Positions 32,741-45,490 are shown, numbered from the stretch's first letter. The stretch: 64,000 bases of DNA from Nephrocerus scutellatus (GCA_947095585.1 OX352763.1:33963462-34027461); one strand, 5' to 3'. Notes: a model not told the origin generated them from the letters alone. Program-made: numbers and translations.

Positions 32741-35095
32741 AGGTTAGGTTAGGTTAGGTTGAAGTGGCCGTCAGTCAAAGCCGACGCACTTAGACCAAGA
32801 AGGACTGTTATGATTCCACAAGGATCTAGGAAAATTCCACGCCTACTCGTTGAACCACTTGGAGCTTCGTATGAAGCGCAATAGACTATTAATGTCAATT
32901 TGGGTTAGATCGTTGAGATCGTTGAAAAAGAACGCTCCCAGATGGAGCTTCCGCCTATTCGATAGGGCTGGGCACGTACAAAGTAGATGAAGAGTGGTTT
33001 CCTCCTCCTTCTCATCCATGCAGCTTCTGCAGAAATCGTTGAGAAGGACTCCTAGTCTTTCTGCATGCTTGCCTATGAGACAGTGTCCAGTTATGACACC
33101 TATAATGGCACTAACGTGTAGTCTGTTTAGAGAGATCAAACACTTGGAGCGTTTCGGATCTAACTTGAGCCAGATCTGCTTCGTTGCTATGCAAACTGCG
33201 ACGTTTGACCATCTATAATTAGTTTTTACTATAGCATCCCGTGTAACCATCAGCTTGCACGTAGCGATCGGCATGCCTAGTGAACCATATTCAGGCAATA
33301 GGGGTAGTGTAGTTCCATGTTTGGCGAGTTCATCAGCCATACAATTACCAGGAATGTTTCTGTGCCCGGCACCCAGCACAGGTGAATGTTGAAATGCTCT
33401 GCCATCTCCTCAAGAGACGATCGGTAATTCCGGGCCAGAACTGAATTTGTAGTGACTGATTCCATGGACTTTAGCGCAGCCTGGCTATCCGAAAAAATGT
33501 GGATATCCTTAACAGATGTGACATTACTCTTCAGCCAAGACAAGGCTTCCATAATAGCCATGATTTCCGCTTGGAAAACACTACAGTGGTCAGGAAGACG
33601 GAAAGAGAGACTTAGATTTAGTCTTTTTCAAAAGACACCTCCGCCAACCCCTTCTTCAGTTTTTGACCCGTCTTTATAGAAATGAATTCCTTCATTTTCC
33701 AAGTTGATACCTTCCTCCCAAGAAGACCTGGAGGGGATGGTAACCTGGAAATTTTTGTTGAAGTGGAGCTGCGGAACGGTGTAGTCTAAATTGACAAGTG
33801 GAGTCCGGACTGAATTCAGGATAGAAGGTCCACTGAGAGATTGCTCTGAGGCGAGTAGCCGCGCTTGCAGCCAGTTGTCTGCCGAAGATGTCGTGTGGAG
33901 CAAGGTTGAGCATGAAATGTCCATAGCAGCAGAGGGAGTTGTACGAAGCGCTCCGCTCACACAAAGACAAGCCCATCTTTGGACTCTGCTTAGTTTGTCG
34001 CGATTGATCGCTTTATCTAATGCAGTCCACAAAACAGCCACATTGTATAGCAGAATGGGTCTGACTACTGCTGTGTACAGCCAATGAGTAATATGCGGTT
34101 GGAGACCCCATTTACTTCCTATGGCTTTGCTTGAGAAGAGTGCGACTGTGGCTTTTCGGACTCTTTCTTGTATCTTGGGCTTCCAGCTCAGCTTCCTTTC
34201 CAGAATAAGACCAAGATATTTGGCCTTATCGGAGAAAGTCAAGCTTGTGCCCTTGATGGACGGAGGGTTGACGAGTGGGATTTTGTACTTCCCCGTTAAG
34301 AGGACAAGTTCGGTTTTTTGGGGGTTTACCTCTAGACCACAATTAGCTGCCCAGCTTATTAGCTTATTTAGAGCAGAAGTTCTTTCAAGGTGTGTGGGTG
34401 CTTTCCTGGGACGGCTATGGCAACGTCGTCCATATAGGCGATCACTCCACATCCCTCCTCCCTCAGGCGAACCATCAGCTCATTCACCGCCACGTTCCAA
34501 AGAAGTGGTGGCAGGCCCCCTCCTTGCGGGGTGCCTCTGCTGACAAATCTTTTGGTAGACGATAAACCAAGTTTTGAATTTATGATACTACTTGTGAGTA
34601 GTGAGTGAGTGAGTCGTTCACCCCCACACTGACGTGTGACTGCTTTTGGAATGAAGGCCACTTTCACTTCTCTCCATAAAACTGGAGTATAGACCAGATC
34701 AAGACAACTTTTGAAAATTGTCTCAAGCAAAGGAAGGATAATGTCCGACTTCCTTTGCAGTTCGGCCGGAATTATGCCGTCTGGTCCTGCAGATTTATGT
34801 GGTTTGAAGCTATGTAGTGCCCAAAGCAGCTTGCCCTTATCAATTATATCTCGAGAGATGGTATTATACCTAATTGATCTATTTAGATCAGTGCTGTAGG
34901 TAGTATGAGAGTTATCTGGGAAATGGGTATCTAGAAGCAGATTAAGAGATTCTTCGCTAGAAGTAGTCCACGAGCCATCAGCTTTTTTCAGACAGCTAGT
35001 CATTATTGGATTCGTTGAGAGGATTTTCCTGAGCCTTGATGCTTCCGAAGTCTCTTCCATTCTGCCGCCGAAGAGTCTCCAGGATGCGCGTTTGG
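32741..35095 (-). mobile_element. LOA-1 retrotransposon with RT, RNase H and (AACCT)n tail
   Basis: Minus-strand LOA-type element, 5'-truncated (no endonuclease). RT starts at MEETSEASRLRKILS and shows PHKSAGPDGIIPAELQ (~34800) and VKVAFIPKA (~34660). It then jumps to GTPQGGGLPPLLWNVAVNEL (~34530), so the middle of RT with the first catalytic Asp is deleted; a (GTGA)n patch marks the junction. The palm box is YMDDVAIAV (~34440), followed by NPQKTELVLL, KYLGLILERKLSWK and RPILLYNVAVLW. RNase H follows: YKDGSKTEEG (~33670), ALSWLKSN, FSDSQAALKSME (~33480), CMADELAKHG (~33340). The tail CRSCMDEKEEETTLHLLCTC ends at ~32843. Four AACCT units end the element at 32760-32741. Frameshifts at ~34410 and ~33380 inactivate it. 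Confidence 0.85.
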
Positions 35096-35214
35096 CTTTG
35101 GCATTAAGTTATTATTAGTAATTATTAATTCATTATTATTAGTAATAGAATAATAAGATATATAAATATGTTATTGTTATACAAACAAAGTGCTTTCACC
35201 AAGTTGATGAATAG

Positions 35215-36455
35215 ACTGGTGCCAATGTTTGGTAAGGTATGCCACAATCAACGGTAACACGATGCTCATAAGTTCCGTAGTGTCGGTCACTAAGGATTTC
35301 GCGATGTTCAAGAAATTTCTTTTTTAACCTTGAATAGAATGGAGGTATATGATATGGGTCGATACGAAGAAGCAGACGGCGGCTTGCCTTTTTTAGTTAC
35401 AGACTTGACAAAGGCTGTTTTCGAACTCTTTTTGAAGAGTCTATCAAAATAAGATATATGGAAAAGTTTATGCAATCGCAGCTCCCGCTTTTAGACCTAA
35501 TGGGAAAATACCAATGGGAGACGACGGCTTGCCTTTTTAGTTACAGACTGGACAAAGGCTGCTTTAGAACTCTTTGGGAAGGGTCTATCAGAATAAGATA
35601 GATGGAAAAGTTTATGCAATAGCAGCTCCCGCTTTTACGACCTAATGGGAAAATACCAATGGGAGACGACGGCTTGCCTTTTTAGTTACAGACTGGACAA
35701 AGGCTGCTTTAGAACTCTTTGGGAAGGGTCTATCAGAATAAGATATATGGAAAAGTTTATGCAATAGCAGCTCCCGCTTTTAGACCTAATGGGAAAATAC
35801 CAATGGGAGACGACGGCTTGCCTTTTTAGTTAGAGACTGGACAAAGGCTGCTTTAGAACTCTTTGGGAAGGGTCTATCAGACTAAGATATATGGAAAAGT
35901 TTATGCAATAGCAGCTCCCGCTTTTAGACCTAATGGGAAAATACCAATGGGAGACGACGGCTTGCCTTTTTAGTTACAGACTGGACAAAGGCTGCTTTAG
36001 AACTCTTTGGGAAGGGTCTATCAGAATAAGATATATGGAAAAGTTTATGCAATAGCAGCTCCCGCTTTTACGACCTAATGGGAAAATACCAATGGGAGAC
36101 GACGGCTTGCCTTTTTAGTTACAGACTGGACAAAGGCTGCTTTAGAACTCTTTGGGAAGGGTCTATCAGAATAAGATATATGGAAAAGTTTATGCAATAG
36201 CAGCTCCCGCTTTTACGACCTAATGGGAAAATACCAATGGGAGACGACGGCTTGCGCCTTTTTAGTTACAGACTGGACAAAGGCTGCTTTAGAACTCTTT
36301 GGGAAGGGTCTATCAGAATAAGATAGATGGAAAAGTTTATGCAATAGCAATTCCCGTTTGGAAGACCACCTTTTCAGGTCCATTGGGAAAATACCATCTG
36401 CATTAGTGTATTTTGAGACTTCTTCGTTACGGAACTCGGTAGGTCGAATCAATAA
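35215..36455 (-). mobile_element. CR1-type RT fragment containing an internal tandem array
   Basis: The right end encodes, on the minus strand, NADGIFPMDLKRWSSK, LHKLFHLSYSDRPFP and SKAAFVQSVTKKA (36400-36260). These correspond to SAGPDGIPLIVLKRC, RLFHFSYSSGVVP and KTAFIQPVPKK in the CR1 copy at 2590-2740. The left end continues in order with DPYHIPPF-type residues and EHREILSDRHYG (~35300; CR1: ESRKILSDQQYG). Between the two, part of the coding sequence has been amplified in tandem. The copy is inactive. Confidence 0.7.
35355..36370 (-). repeat. 144/145-bp tandem array derived from the CR1 RT gene
   Basis: About seven units. The landmark 'gggagacgacggcttgcc' starts at 35516, 35661, 35805, 35949, 36094 and 36239 (steps 145, 144, 144, 145, 145), with a diverged unit to the left from ~35370. 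Internal units differ at only a few positions ('tagac'/'tacgac', 'tagatgg'/'tatatgg'), while both outer edges are more diverged. The unit encodes the CR1 LFHLSYS...KTAFVQPV region on the minus strand. Since the period is not a multiple of three (145), it is not being kept as protein. Confidence 0.9.
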
Positions 36456-37565
36456 AGCTCTTGTCTGAAATTTTCTCCGCGCATAAATTCATTGATTACC
36501 TCTTCATGGTATTACTTCATTTTCCTTTATACCTAAATAGGAGCTTAAAAAAACACTTAAAAAGTCAAGTAAGCATTTAAATCGGTCTGTACGATTTCTG
36601 TTGTGATCAAAGTCATTTTGACATGAATATATGTACTCATATACAGGATGTATCGGAATTTTTTGAAGACAATCAATTTCCTTTGATTATTTGCCCACTC
36701 AAATATGTATGAGTATACCTTATGCATTCTTTGAGAATAAAGGAAAACCCAACCATGTTTTTCTATCACAAAGGATAAAAGGATATGCTTACACTAAACA
36801 CGAATGAAGATTCTTTTTTCTTTTATTTCCGATTCCCACTTACGTTGTGTGCGTTAAATGTTTTTTATTGTTTGTCCCAGAACTCACGAGGGAGCAATAA
36901 ATAATACTTAGGTCGGCATTGTTGGAGCTGAATCTATTTTGCCAACCTAAAGTAAGTCAGACAGGGGCACGGGACGATATTTACAGGCAAGACAGCACTC
37001 TTTTTGCACTGAATGAGAGTGTAGGCAGGCACGCCAGTCTTGAGCACTTTTAAGCGTTTTAGTGTCCTACGCACACCTCTGCTGAATTCAAGAATTACCC
37101 ACTTAGGAGTGGAATTATAAAGCGATATACACTACCATACAGGTCTCTAAAGAACAATGGGCATTAGTAGTCTTTTTTCGTCTGACCCAGCTAGCAGTGG
37201 AAGATGCGAAAGATGTGGAACATGAAAATCTATTAGTCATGTTTTTTATAGCGTCTTTTGAAATATAATACACTGTACTTACGCATTTAATTTACGCTCA
37301 AAGGAACACCTTCTTGTCAGAACAGAAAACGGGATTAATATTAATGGTAATAACAAATACATAAAGTAATTCGCAATCAGAATATTACTCAATTGGTAAT
37401 GCTTATCTCACATAAGTGTTGACAAGTAATTTGAAAATGAATATTTGAATTTTTCCAAATGAAGTTATTCTGCCCATAAACTTCTTAAAGTTGGGATGTG
37501 GTTGCCTTTTTTATGTCAAGTAAACTGCGAAGTACTTAGGTTGTAAAAACTTTTTTAACATCTCT
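36456..37565. other. No gene seen
   Basis: AT-rich DNA with no motif or repeat recognised. Confidence 0.5.
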
Positions 37566-37569
37566 GATC

Positions 37570-37850
37570 TTGTTATCAATAGAAAGCTGCAAGTGTTCCT
37601 GAATCAATGTATGCCAAAAATCTTACGGATCTTCTGGCAAAACCAAATTGCAAACAAGGAGCTCCATATTAGAATGGGTCGCAGTTATATCGACATAACA
37701 ATTCAGAGAAGGAGTATACAGTTAGAAAGGAAAGTATTCACCTTCGTTGCTTGTCGTGCGATGCAATGGAAGGAAGAAGTTAGGCAGATTTGCGATATAT
37801 TTCCAAAAAACGAATACTAAGGCGCGTAGACGTTGTTTTGAAACAAAACT
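37570..37850 (+). mobile_element. RTE-type C-terminal fragment
   Basis: Encodes FLNQCMPKILRIFWQNQIANKE and ITIQRRSIQ with a RAMQW block. This corresponds to FVNRCLRNIIRVFWPNRISNE and TTIQRRKWQW near the C-terminus of RTE-A, but from a different family. Only this end is preserved. It lies just outside the 3' end of the minus-strand RTE-A copy. Confidence 0.6.
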
Positions 37851-37914
37851 GGAGATATAGGACTAAAGTAAAGTGCTCTGGTTAGGTTAGCAATTTTTTT
37901 CTTTAGCCCGAAGC

Positions 37915-40385
37915 ATTCTTCTTCTTATTCTTATGTCCTATATTCACTTGTGGGTCATAGAGCCTCTACTACGCCTACGTGCAATCGCGTGCGGTTTCTG
38001 GAAATGAGCTTCAGCTCTCTCCAACTCTTTCCCAATTTCCGTGACTCCTCCTCGACTGTTCTGCGGCATGTATTTTTCGGACGACCCGTTCTTCTACGAT
38101 CCTGAGATAACGGACTCCATTGCATTGCATAGTTTGCTATGGAACTGTCGCCTTTTCGTAGTGTATGACCAATCCACTGTCACTTCCGTCGTTGGATGGT
38201 TGTGCCTATTGGTTCCTGACCCGTTCTTTGGTAAATATGTTCGTTAGAGATATGATTAGGCCAGAACTTTTAGGATATTCCGTAGGCACCTATTTACGAA
38301 CATTTGTAATCCTTTTGTGTTAGTAGCGGTCACCTTCCAAGTGCTGCACCCATACAACAGCACAGATTCAACATTTGAGCGGAACAGTCGCAGCTTGGTG
38401 TTTAAGCTGATCGCATTGCTTCGCCATATCATGGAAAAAAATGAGTTAGTGCCGAGGTTAATGATTTTAGTATTGGCTGTATTAAACCACAAACGCGCAA
38501 ACTTTTTGCTTCACTTTTCACATTTGTTGTCATTTAGTGCAGCTCCATAATCCTGTTTGAGAGTAAACAAACGTCGTCAGCGTAGTCCAGATGTTTGAGT
38601 TGAGATGTAAGAGTCTAACGAATTCCTCCGTTTCCAGTAGATAAAGCTGCGCGTAGCACATCGGTAATCAGCAACTAAAAAAGTATCGGTGATAGAATGC
38701 AACATTGTCGTACCCCACTTAGGATCTCGAAATCCTCTGACAGCTTTCTTCTATGCACATTCTAAGCACATGACATTTAGAGCCATCATAGGTTGATTTA
38801 TTAATAGCTATTAGTTTACCGGGTATGCCTCTCCTGCGCATGGCGAGCCAGATAAACTGTCTCTTGACACTGTCAAACGCCTTCTCAAAATCGATGAACA
38901 GCAGGTGCAGTGCAGACCGGAATTCAACGCACTGTTCAATAATGATTGCAGGGTGTTGATGTGGTCTACACAGGAGGATCCAGATGTTCCTTAACTGGCT
39001 CAAGTACTATTTTGGCTATTACATTTGCAACTGCAGGAAGAACGCAAATGCCTCTCCAGTTTTCGATAAGACTACCTTTTTTAGGGAGCTTGATAATCAT
39101 TCCCTTCTTTATCTTTATTGGGAGTTGAGGTGCGAATTCGGGAAATTGTTACATCCGGCAGCTCCGTTTGATTTAGGTGCATATCGTTAGCGAATACACG
39201 ATTGAGGACCGTAGAAAAATGCTCCTTCCATCGCTTGAGCTGATCCTCATCGGAAACAAGTGCGGCACGATCTAAGCTTTTCACCGAATGTTGGCTAGAA
39301 CGGTGACCACCTATCAGCTCTTTGGTGATTCTGTAAACGGCTATGCTCTCGCACATGCTCGCTGCTTCCTCTGCTTCTGAGGCCAGGTTTTTAATTTAAT
39401 TGCGTTTGTTACGTCTTACACTACGCTGCATTTCTCTCATTTTTCTTCGATACAGGAACTCAAGTTTGATCCTCGCTGCTGCTGGGGTATTTACAATACG
39501 TGCTTTTAGTAGCTTACGATCTTCAATCCGCCTCCAGGTATCTTCGGTAAGCCACGTGCTATGCCTTGCCTGGCTTCTACCAACAATACTTTCCGCACCA
39601 GATGTGAAAACATTTTTCACAGCCTTTCCAATGTTCTTGGATGGTTGTCGGCAGTGAGCTGCTGATTGCTTTTGCTCCTTGCGATAAATGATCCCTTAAT
39701 TGTTGGCGTACTGAGGGGATCTTTAGCCGGTCGAAGTTATACCTAGACATTCGGATGATATTGCGGATTCTTTGAACTGATGCAGTACGTAACTGGACAG
39801 TAGCTACCATAAGGTGATTGTCCCATACCATACCCATGTCGGCTCCTCCTCTGTTTCGGACGTCTTAAAGACAGCTCCTAAAATGTCGGCTGATCGCCAC
39901 ATGGTCGTTTTGGTTGGATGATGATTGCCTGTCTGTTGACACCAAGCTGACTTTGTGGCAGGTCTTATGCTCAAACATGGTACCTCCTATGACAAGATGG
40001 TTGGTGTTGCATAAGTCAACAAATCTTTCACCAATGTCATTTCGTTCGCCGAGGGCGTGCTTCCCAATCACATGTCTGAGTCTTTCATTGTCGTTGCCTA
40101 CCTTGGCATTCAACTCCCCATCACGATGACGATATCTCCGTTCGGCGTTGCGTTGAATACATCGCTTAGCTTTGTTTTAGCTTTTTGTAGAAATTGTCCT
40201 TTCATCCTCAGTCGAATGGCGTAACACTGCATGATCGTGACGCGCCGTACTCTAGTCCGAAGTCTGGCCGACAAGATCCTATCACCATGTGGGAGCCAGG
40301 AAATTAGGTCCTTGTGTGCTGTTGGCGTTAACAGCAGACCCACCCCAGATTCACGGGGACTGCCGGAGGGTTTGCAGGACATATA
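37915..40385 (-). mobile_element. RTE-A retrotransposon, long degenerate copy
   Basis: Minus strand, collinear with the intact copy at 50.7-53.7 kb. From the endonuclease it has PSGSPRESGVGLLLTP (~40360), RRVTIMQCYA, PNGDIVIVMG (~40135) with the following D-L-N damaged, QSSSNQNDHVAISR (~39920) and MVWDNHLMVATV. From the linker it has SQARHSTWLTEDTWRR (~39570). From RT it has LLFIDFEKAFDSVKRQ (~38900) and GVRQGC-like remnants, with the YADD region deleted or garbled, then NVESVLLYGCSTWKVT (~38390). The 5' ~230 bp of the ORF is absent. At least six frameshifts make it inactive. Confidence 0.85.
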
Positions 40386-42375
40386 CCTTAACGCTGACGT
40401 GGTTGACTCTTGGACACACTCCTTCACACAACGATGCATACGCACGCCACGATCATTTGCGTTACACTAGCGAACCCTTGACAACAGAAAGGTAATGAGA
40501 ACGCGAAAGTCAAATTTTGAAAAAGTTTTTCGATTTTGTGGTGTCTGTCGTACTACCACGTCAGTCGCAGAGGGTTAAAACATTTGAACTCGGAAATTAT
40601 TATATAACAACATATACTATGTATAGCTTTAGAATAGATACCCTCATCTCTGCACTTTAATTGAAGTTGAACGTACACACATAAAAATTAATGTTTGTAA
40701 AGTTGCTAAGCTCAAAACCCTCGCGGCCTTGTAGACGATACAGCCTTCATTTTTTACACTATCAGGAATGACGAGACTATTAGTAAGGGATAACCTCGAA
40801 ATTAAACCCTTAATTTTGCGCAGATGAGGCGACCGTCGACCCATATCATCCATGAAGCAATTAAAGTTCAATGCATAGGCAGAGAGAGAGTCCTAGCATA
40901 AATCATAGAATTATCTGCTATCTTATGAAACACATTCATGAAGTTTTTTCCAACCCCCGCATTAAATTTATATCTGTTTTGCTACATTTTACTTTCATCA
41001 TCATATTAGCTCTACAGTCGAAGTCCTTTCCTAGTCTCCCGTCCGTTTTACTTTACCGCAGCCCAAGGTTGACTTTGTCTTGTGCAAGGATTGTTAACAT
41101 TACAACATTTTTCTAGGGAACCTATTGAACTACAATCGTAGTGATATTTCAAAAAAAAATTTTATCCAATTATCTATCGAATATTTCCAGATGACAAAAC
41201 TTGCCTTTTCCACTTAAGTTGACTTGAGGCAATCTTTTGCCTACGTACAATCTTCCTTTGGGTTCAGCGATTCTCCTGTATGTAGTGCTGTTGTAATTTC
41301 AAACCAGAAGATTTCTCGATATTCCTGTATCAACATCGTTCTTTAAATTTAACGAAATTTTAAAAAAACATCCGGTTTATTTTTAGAGGAGTAATGCCAG
41401 AGCATTACTTGCACGTGCTATTAAAGCTAAACGGAGCGGAGCCAATCCCGCATATCGATTTTCTTGAGTACACGTCAACTGCACACTTTCCCTATCATTT
41501 AGCTTTCCTTTCAACCTTGAAGAGCAAAAAAAAAACATTTCCTTCGTCCTTCGTCTCTATCACTGTGTACTTTTGACAAAATTACAGTCAGCAGAATGGA
41601 TTCGATTTGTTGGAAAAATAAATCACGCAAATTGAATTGCTTGCCAACCTGATTCGCTGCACTTGTTAAGAACTACATTCGCATAAGTTTTTGGCATGGA
41701 ATGCATAACCACATAAGACATAAACATAAGAATCATCACATTTGCGTTAAAGTCAGAAGATTCGATATCAGTGATCGACGGAAAGTTCTTTTACATTCGC
41801 ACATTCAGTCTTCGGATATTCCTTTCGAGGAATCGTAAATCTCAGAAGTCAGTAAATTCGTGCTGACAAGGAATTCTCAACAGACATGCCAGACATAAAA
41901 GTGAACAACCCTTAATGCATTTGATTGAAAGCGAAAAGATTCCAATGCAATTCTCTGTACGTCATTTTGGCGATGTCTGACGGATTTTGGAGTTTTCCTT
42001 GCGAGAATGGGTATACTCGTAACTTTTATATGCGAGGATATTTCGCTTTATGATTCAACCATCATATGGTGCTGGTTTATGAATTTCTGTAGAAATCAGC
42101 TATCTGCTGTTTGTTATAAGGTAATAGATTCTCCATTATTGAGATCTAATAAAGGTGCGACTCGTAAATCGTACCCAGCGTGTTCTGGATTATGATTGGT
42201 TTAATATTTTCCTTTATCTTTTATGCAATTTTTGAGTTAAGTTTATTTGCTTTTAGATGTAGAGAACATTTTACTAAAGAATTTTAATATATAAATAAAA
42301 AAAAAGAAAACTTGTACATAGACCAATTGCATAGATGAAGAGATAAATATTATTAATAAATACCTTTACTGAAAT
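40386..42375. other. No gene recognised
   Basis: AT-rich DNA with small open frames (40871-41116, 41394-41576, 42007-42195) that lack domain signals. No tandem structure seen. Confidence 0.45.
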
Positions 42376-42379
42376 AAAG

Positions 42380-45300
42380 CATATCATCATCATCATATTA
42401 AGCTCTACAACCGGGGTCCGGTCCTGGCCTTCCGCAAAAAGTTTCTCCACCGGTCCCGATTTCGAGCCGATGTCATCCAGTTTGGCAGCCCTAAGCCCTG
42501 GTTTACGCCATCCTTCCAGGGTAGGCTTGGCCGGCCTCGCTGTCGTGTTCCATAATTCTAACCGCAAAGAACTTTCCGAGCAGGATCCTCTTCGCTCATG
42601 CGAGCTAGGTGTACTGCCCACCGGAGCCTACCAAGCTTAATTTTCTTCACGATGTCGACATCGCGGTAACGCTCGTAGATCTCATCAGTATAGAGTCTCC
42701 GGAATCGTCCTTCCTCACATACGGGGCCAACAAGACTCCGTAAGACTTTTCTATCGAAAGCGGCTTAGAGGTCAGAATGATTTTTGCTAAGCACCCAAGT
42801 CTCGGATCCATATGTAAGTACTGGTATGACCATTGTCTTATATATCAGCAGCTTGGATGTTATGGTTAAGTTCCTGAATTTGAAGAGTCTTGACAGACTA
42901 TAGTATTAGGCTTTGTTGCCTTTAAGCAACCGTGCGCGTATTTCTGGTTCTATGCTGTTATCGGCTGCTACAGTTGACCCGAGATAGTTATAGGATTGCA
43001 CTACTTCGAATCCGCGCTCCACTTTTTTGATTGCGGGACCAATGTTGGATCTTCTACTCGCAGACGTGGCCACCATGTCCTTTGTTTTGCTCTCATTTAT
43101 GTGCAGCCCCAGATTTCGTGCCGCCGGCTCTATCTGGATGAAAGCTTCCTCTACAGTTCTTCGGTTTCTACCAACGATGTCAATATCGTCTGCGTAAGCC
43201 AGTATCTGAATGGACTTGTAGAGGATTGTTGCTCTCGCCGTTACGTGAGAGTCTCGGATCACTTTCTCCAACGCCAGGTTGTAGAGGACGTAAGCCAGTC
43301 CATCCCTTTGTCGGAGCCCGTTATAGATGTTGAATGGGCTTGATAATAATAATATTCAGCGCGACAGACCATTGCGGTCCAAGGCCTAACTTCCCGCTAC
43401 CATTTGTGCTGCGCATGTTAATTTTTGGACACAAATGGAAGGGACCTACAATTTAAGGCCGAATCCGAAAGGCGAATTGAGAAGCTTTCCGTGACAAGGT
43501 ATTACTCACGGAACGTTTGTCACCAATTCGCGAGAGGTGGGACACCGTGAAAAATACTTTTGGTGTTGATGGGATTCGAACCTGAACCTCCTGCTCAGCA
43601 GCCATGTGCATTTCCACTGAGCCACGGGCTTGATAGTGATCCGGATATTTTTACTTGGCTTATAACATTGGTCCTGGTCAACCTAAATAGTCGTGTCAGT
43701 TTATTTGGGATGCCGAATTCTCTCATGGCTTTATAAAGTTCTACTCTGGCTATGCTATCATAGGCGGCTTAAAGTCTATAAAAAGAAAGTGTAGTGAGTT
43801 TTAAAACTCTAGACATTTTTCCATCACCTGCCTAAGGGTGTAAATCTGATCAGTTGTTGATTTGCCTGAGATGAAGCCACACTGCTATGGACCAATGATG
43901 TCTTTAGCGTATGGGGCTATCCTGTCTTGAAAGGTAGATGAGAAAATCTTATACGCGGTACTCAACACCGTTATACCACGATAATTGCAGCATTTTGCAA
44001 TTTCTCCTTCTTATGTATGGGGCATAGGATGCCTCTTCGCCAGTCTTCTGGCATCGCTTCTTCCTCCGCTACTTGCACTATTATTTCATGAATTGCTTGT
44101 TGCAATGTGGGGCCTCCTATTTTAGTCAATTCCACTGGGATCCCATCAGATTCCGGGGCCTTATTATTTTTGAGCCGATTTATCGCTCCGCTAACTACGT
44201 CTATGCTTTGTGGCGACAGCACAGTATGGTCTTCGGTCATTGGTCGAGCCTCCAATTCCTCAGTTAGCTCACCATTAGGAAACTCATGAAAGTGCTCTTC
44301 TCATCGCTAAGATGCATTTAAGATCTAAGATGGATCGAGATTCTTCTCGCAGGCTGCTTTCTTTCGCCGGTGAACGTTTTTTTCATATCTTCTAAGCTCT
44401 TTATGCTCATCTTTGCATGCCCGCGTTCTATGAGATTGTTGCATTGCTCGGTACGCAACGTTCTTACGTTCTGTCGCTAGCGTACATTCGTCATCGAACC
44501 AGTCGTTCCGATCTCTACGACTACTGCCTAAGATGGAGTTAGCAGTACTAATGACAGTATTTTTAAGGCGTGTCCATTTCTCTTCTATGCCCGACATCTC
44601 AGCCCCAGTATCGCTTAACCGTAGCTGTCTTTGTTGCGAAGGACAGCCTTGTTGACTCGAATCTGATTCGCGGATGCAGAATTTAGTGATGATTCAATCC
44701 GTGCTGGGAGCTCCATACCAAGAAGATACTGGTTGGCACCTCGGTACGTTCGTACCGTCATCAGCTTCGTGTTGTGGCGGCGGCCTATCAACACGTGGTT
44801 TATCTGATTTCGAGTGGCTCCATCAGTAGATACCCCAGTGGCTTTGTGGATATTTTTACGCCCAAGTCTAGTACTCTCAGCGACCAAATTATTACTTGCT
44901 GCCATCTCCATGACCCGTTGTCATTGTCATTAATGTTCTCGTGTAAGTTATGGGTGCCAATGTACTGCCTGAATATTGGCTCCCTACCTATTTTAGCATT
45001 CATATCCCTCAGAATGATTTTTACATCATATGTACTGATGGCAGGCATGCAGTTCCCGTTCGACTGATTCAAATAATCTTGGGAATCCTCTGAAGGTGCG
45101 TGATCGTTTATGAGGCTTATTTTTTAAATCTGTCCCGCCCGCGAAATGTGCATAGCCGTTCATTTATTGCTTTAAAGCCGATAACGGTGGGTTTCATTCT
45201 TTTGGTGACTAGAACCCCCACTCCGAGCACATGATGTCTTGCATAACAGCTGTAATATATGTCGTATTCTGATTTTTGTAAGACACCATTCCCCGTCCAC

Positions 45301-45490
45301 CGCATCTTCTGAATTTCTGTTATGTCAGCCATATATTTGGACAAGGTATCGGCCAGCTGCTGTGCAGCTCGAGCTCTATACAGTGAGCGTACGTTCCATG
45401 AGAAAATTCTTAAATCGTTCAGCCGTTTTCATTGCCGTGGTCCTTGTCGTTCGTCAGTGTATCCGAGGCTAGTTTTGGGTTCCGTAATAT
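42380..45490 (-). mobile_element. RTE-B retrotransposon, near full-length but degenerate
   Basis: Minus strand, from 5' end ~45490 to a (TGATGA)n-type tail near 42395-42380. Endonuclease blocks: WNVRSLYRARAAQQL (~45395), MADITEIQKMRWTGNGVLQ (~45340), ILRDMNAKIGRE (~45000), HKATGVSTDGATRNQINHVLI (~44850). Linker: RNDWFDDECTLATERKNVAY (~44520). RT: PESDGIPVELTKIGG (~44150), MPEDWRRGILCPIHKK (~44055), GFISGKSTTDQI (~43870), a damaged FIDF block, GLRQRDGLAYVL (~43310), AYADDIDIVG (~43195) and VVQSYNYLGSTVAADNS (~43010). It has multiple stops and frameshifts. A SINE with a 10-bp duplication splits it at 43346-43625. It serves as the reference for the other RTE-B pieces in the window. Confidence 0.85.
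43346..43625 (-). repeat. tRNA-derived SINE, copy 2 (full length), inside RTE-B
   Basis: About 280 bp. On the minus strand it has a tRNA-like head with A box (TGGCTCAGTGG) and B box (GGTTCGAATCCC) at the right end, a unique body, and an ATT-rich tail at the left (43346-43355). It is flanked by perfect 10-bp copies of 'gggcttgata' (43336-43345 and 43626-43635), and joining the flanks restores RTE-B coding. The 3' third is unique to this copy; the rest matches 18849-19055. Confidence 0.92.

Noticed and set aside
35355..36370. CRISPR-like array
   Set aside because: Units are contiguous with no unique spacers, and the sequence derives from an RT gene in a eukaryotic genome.
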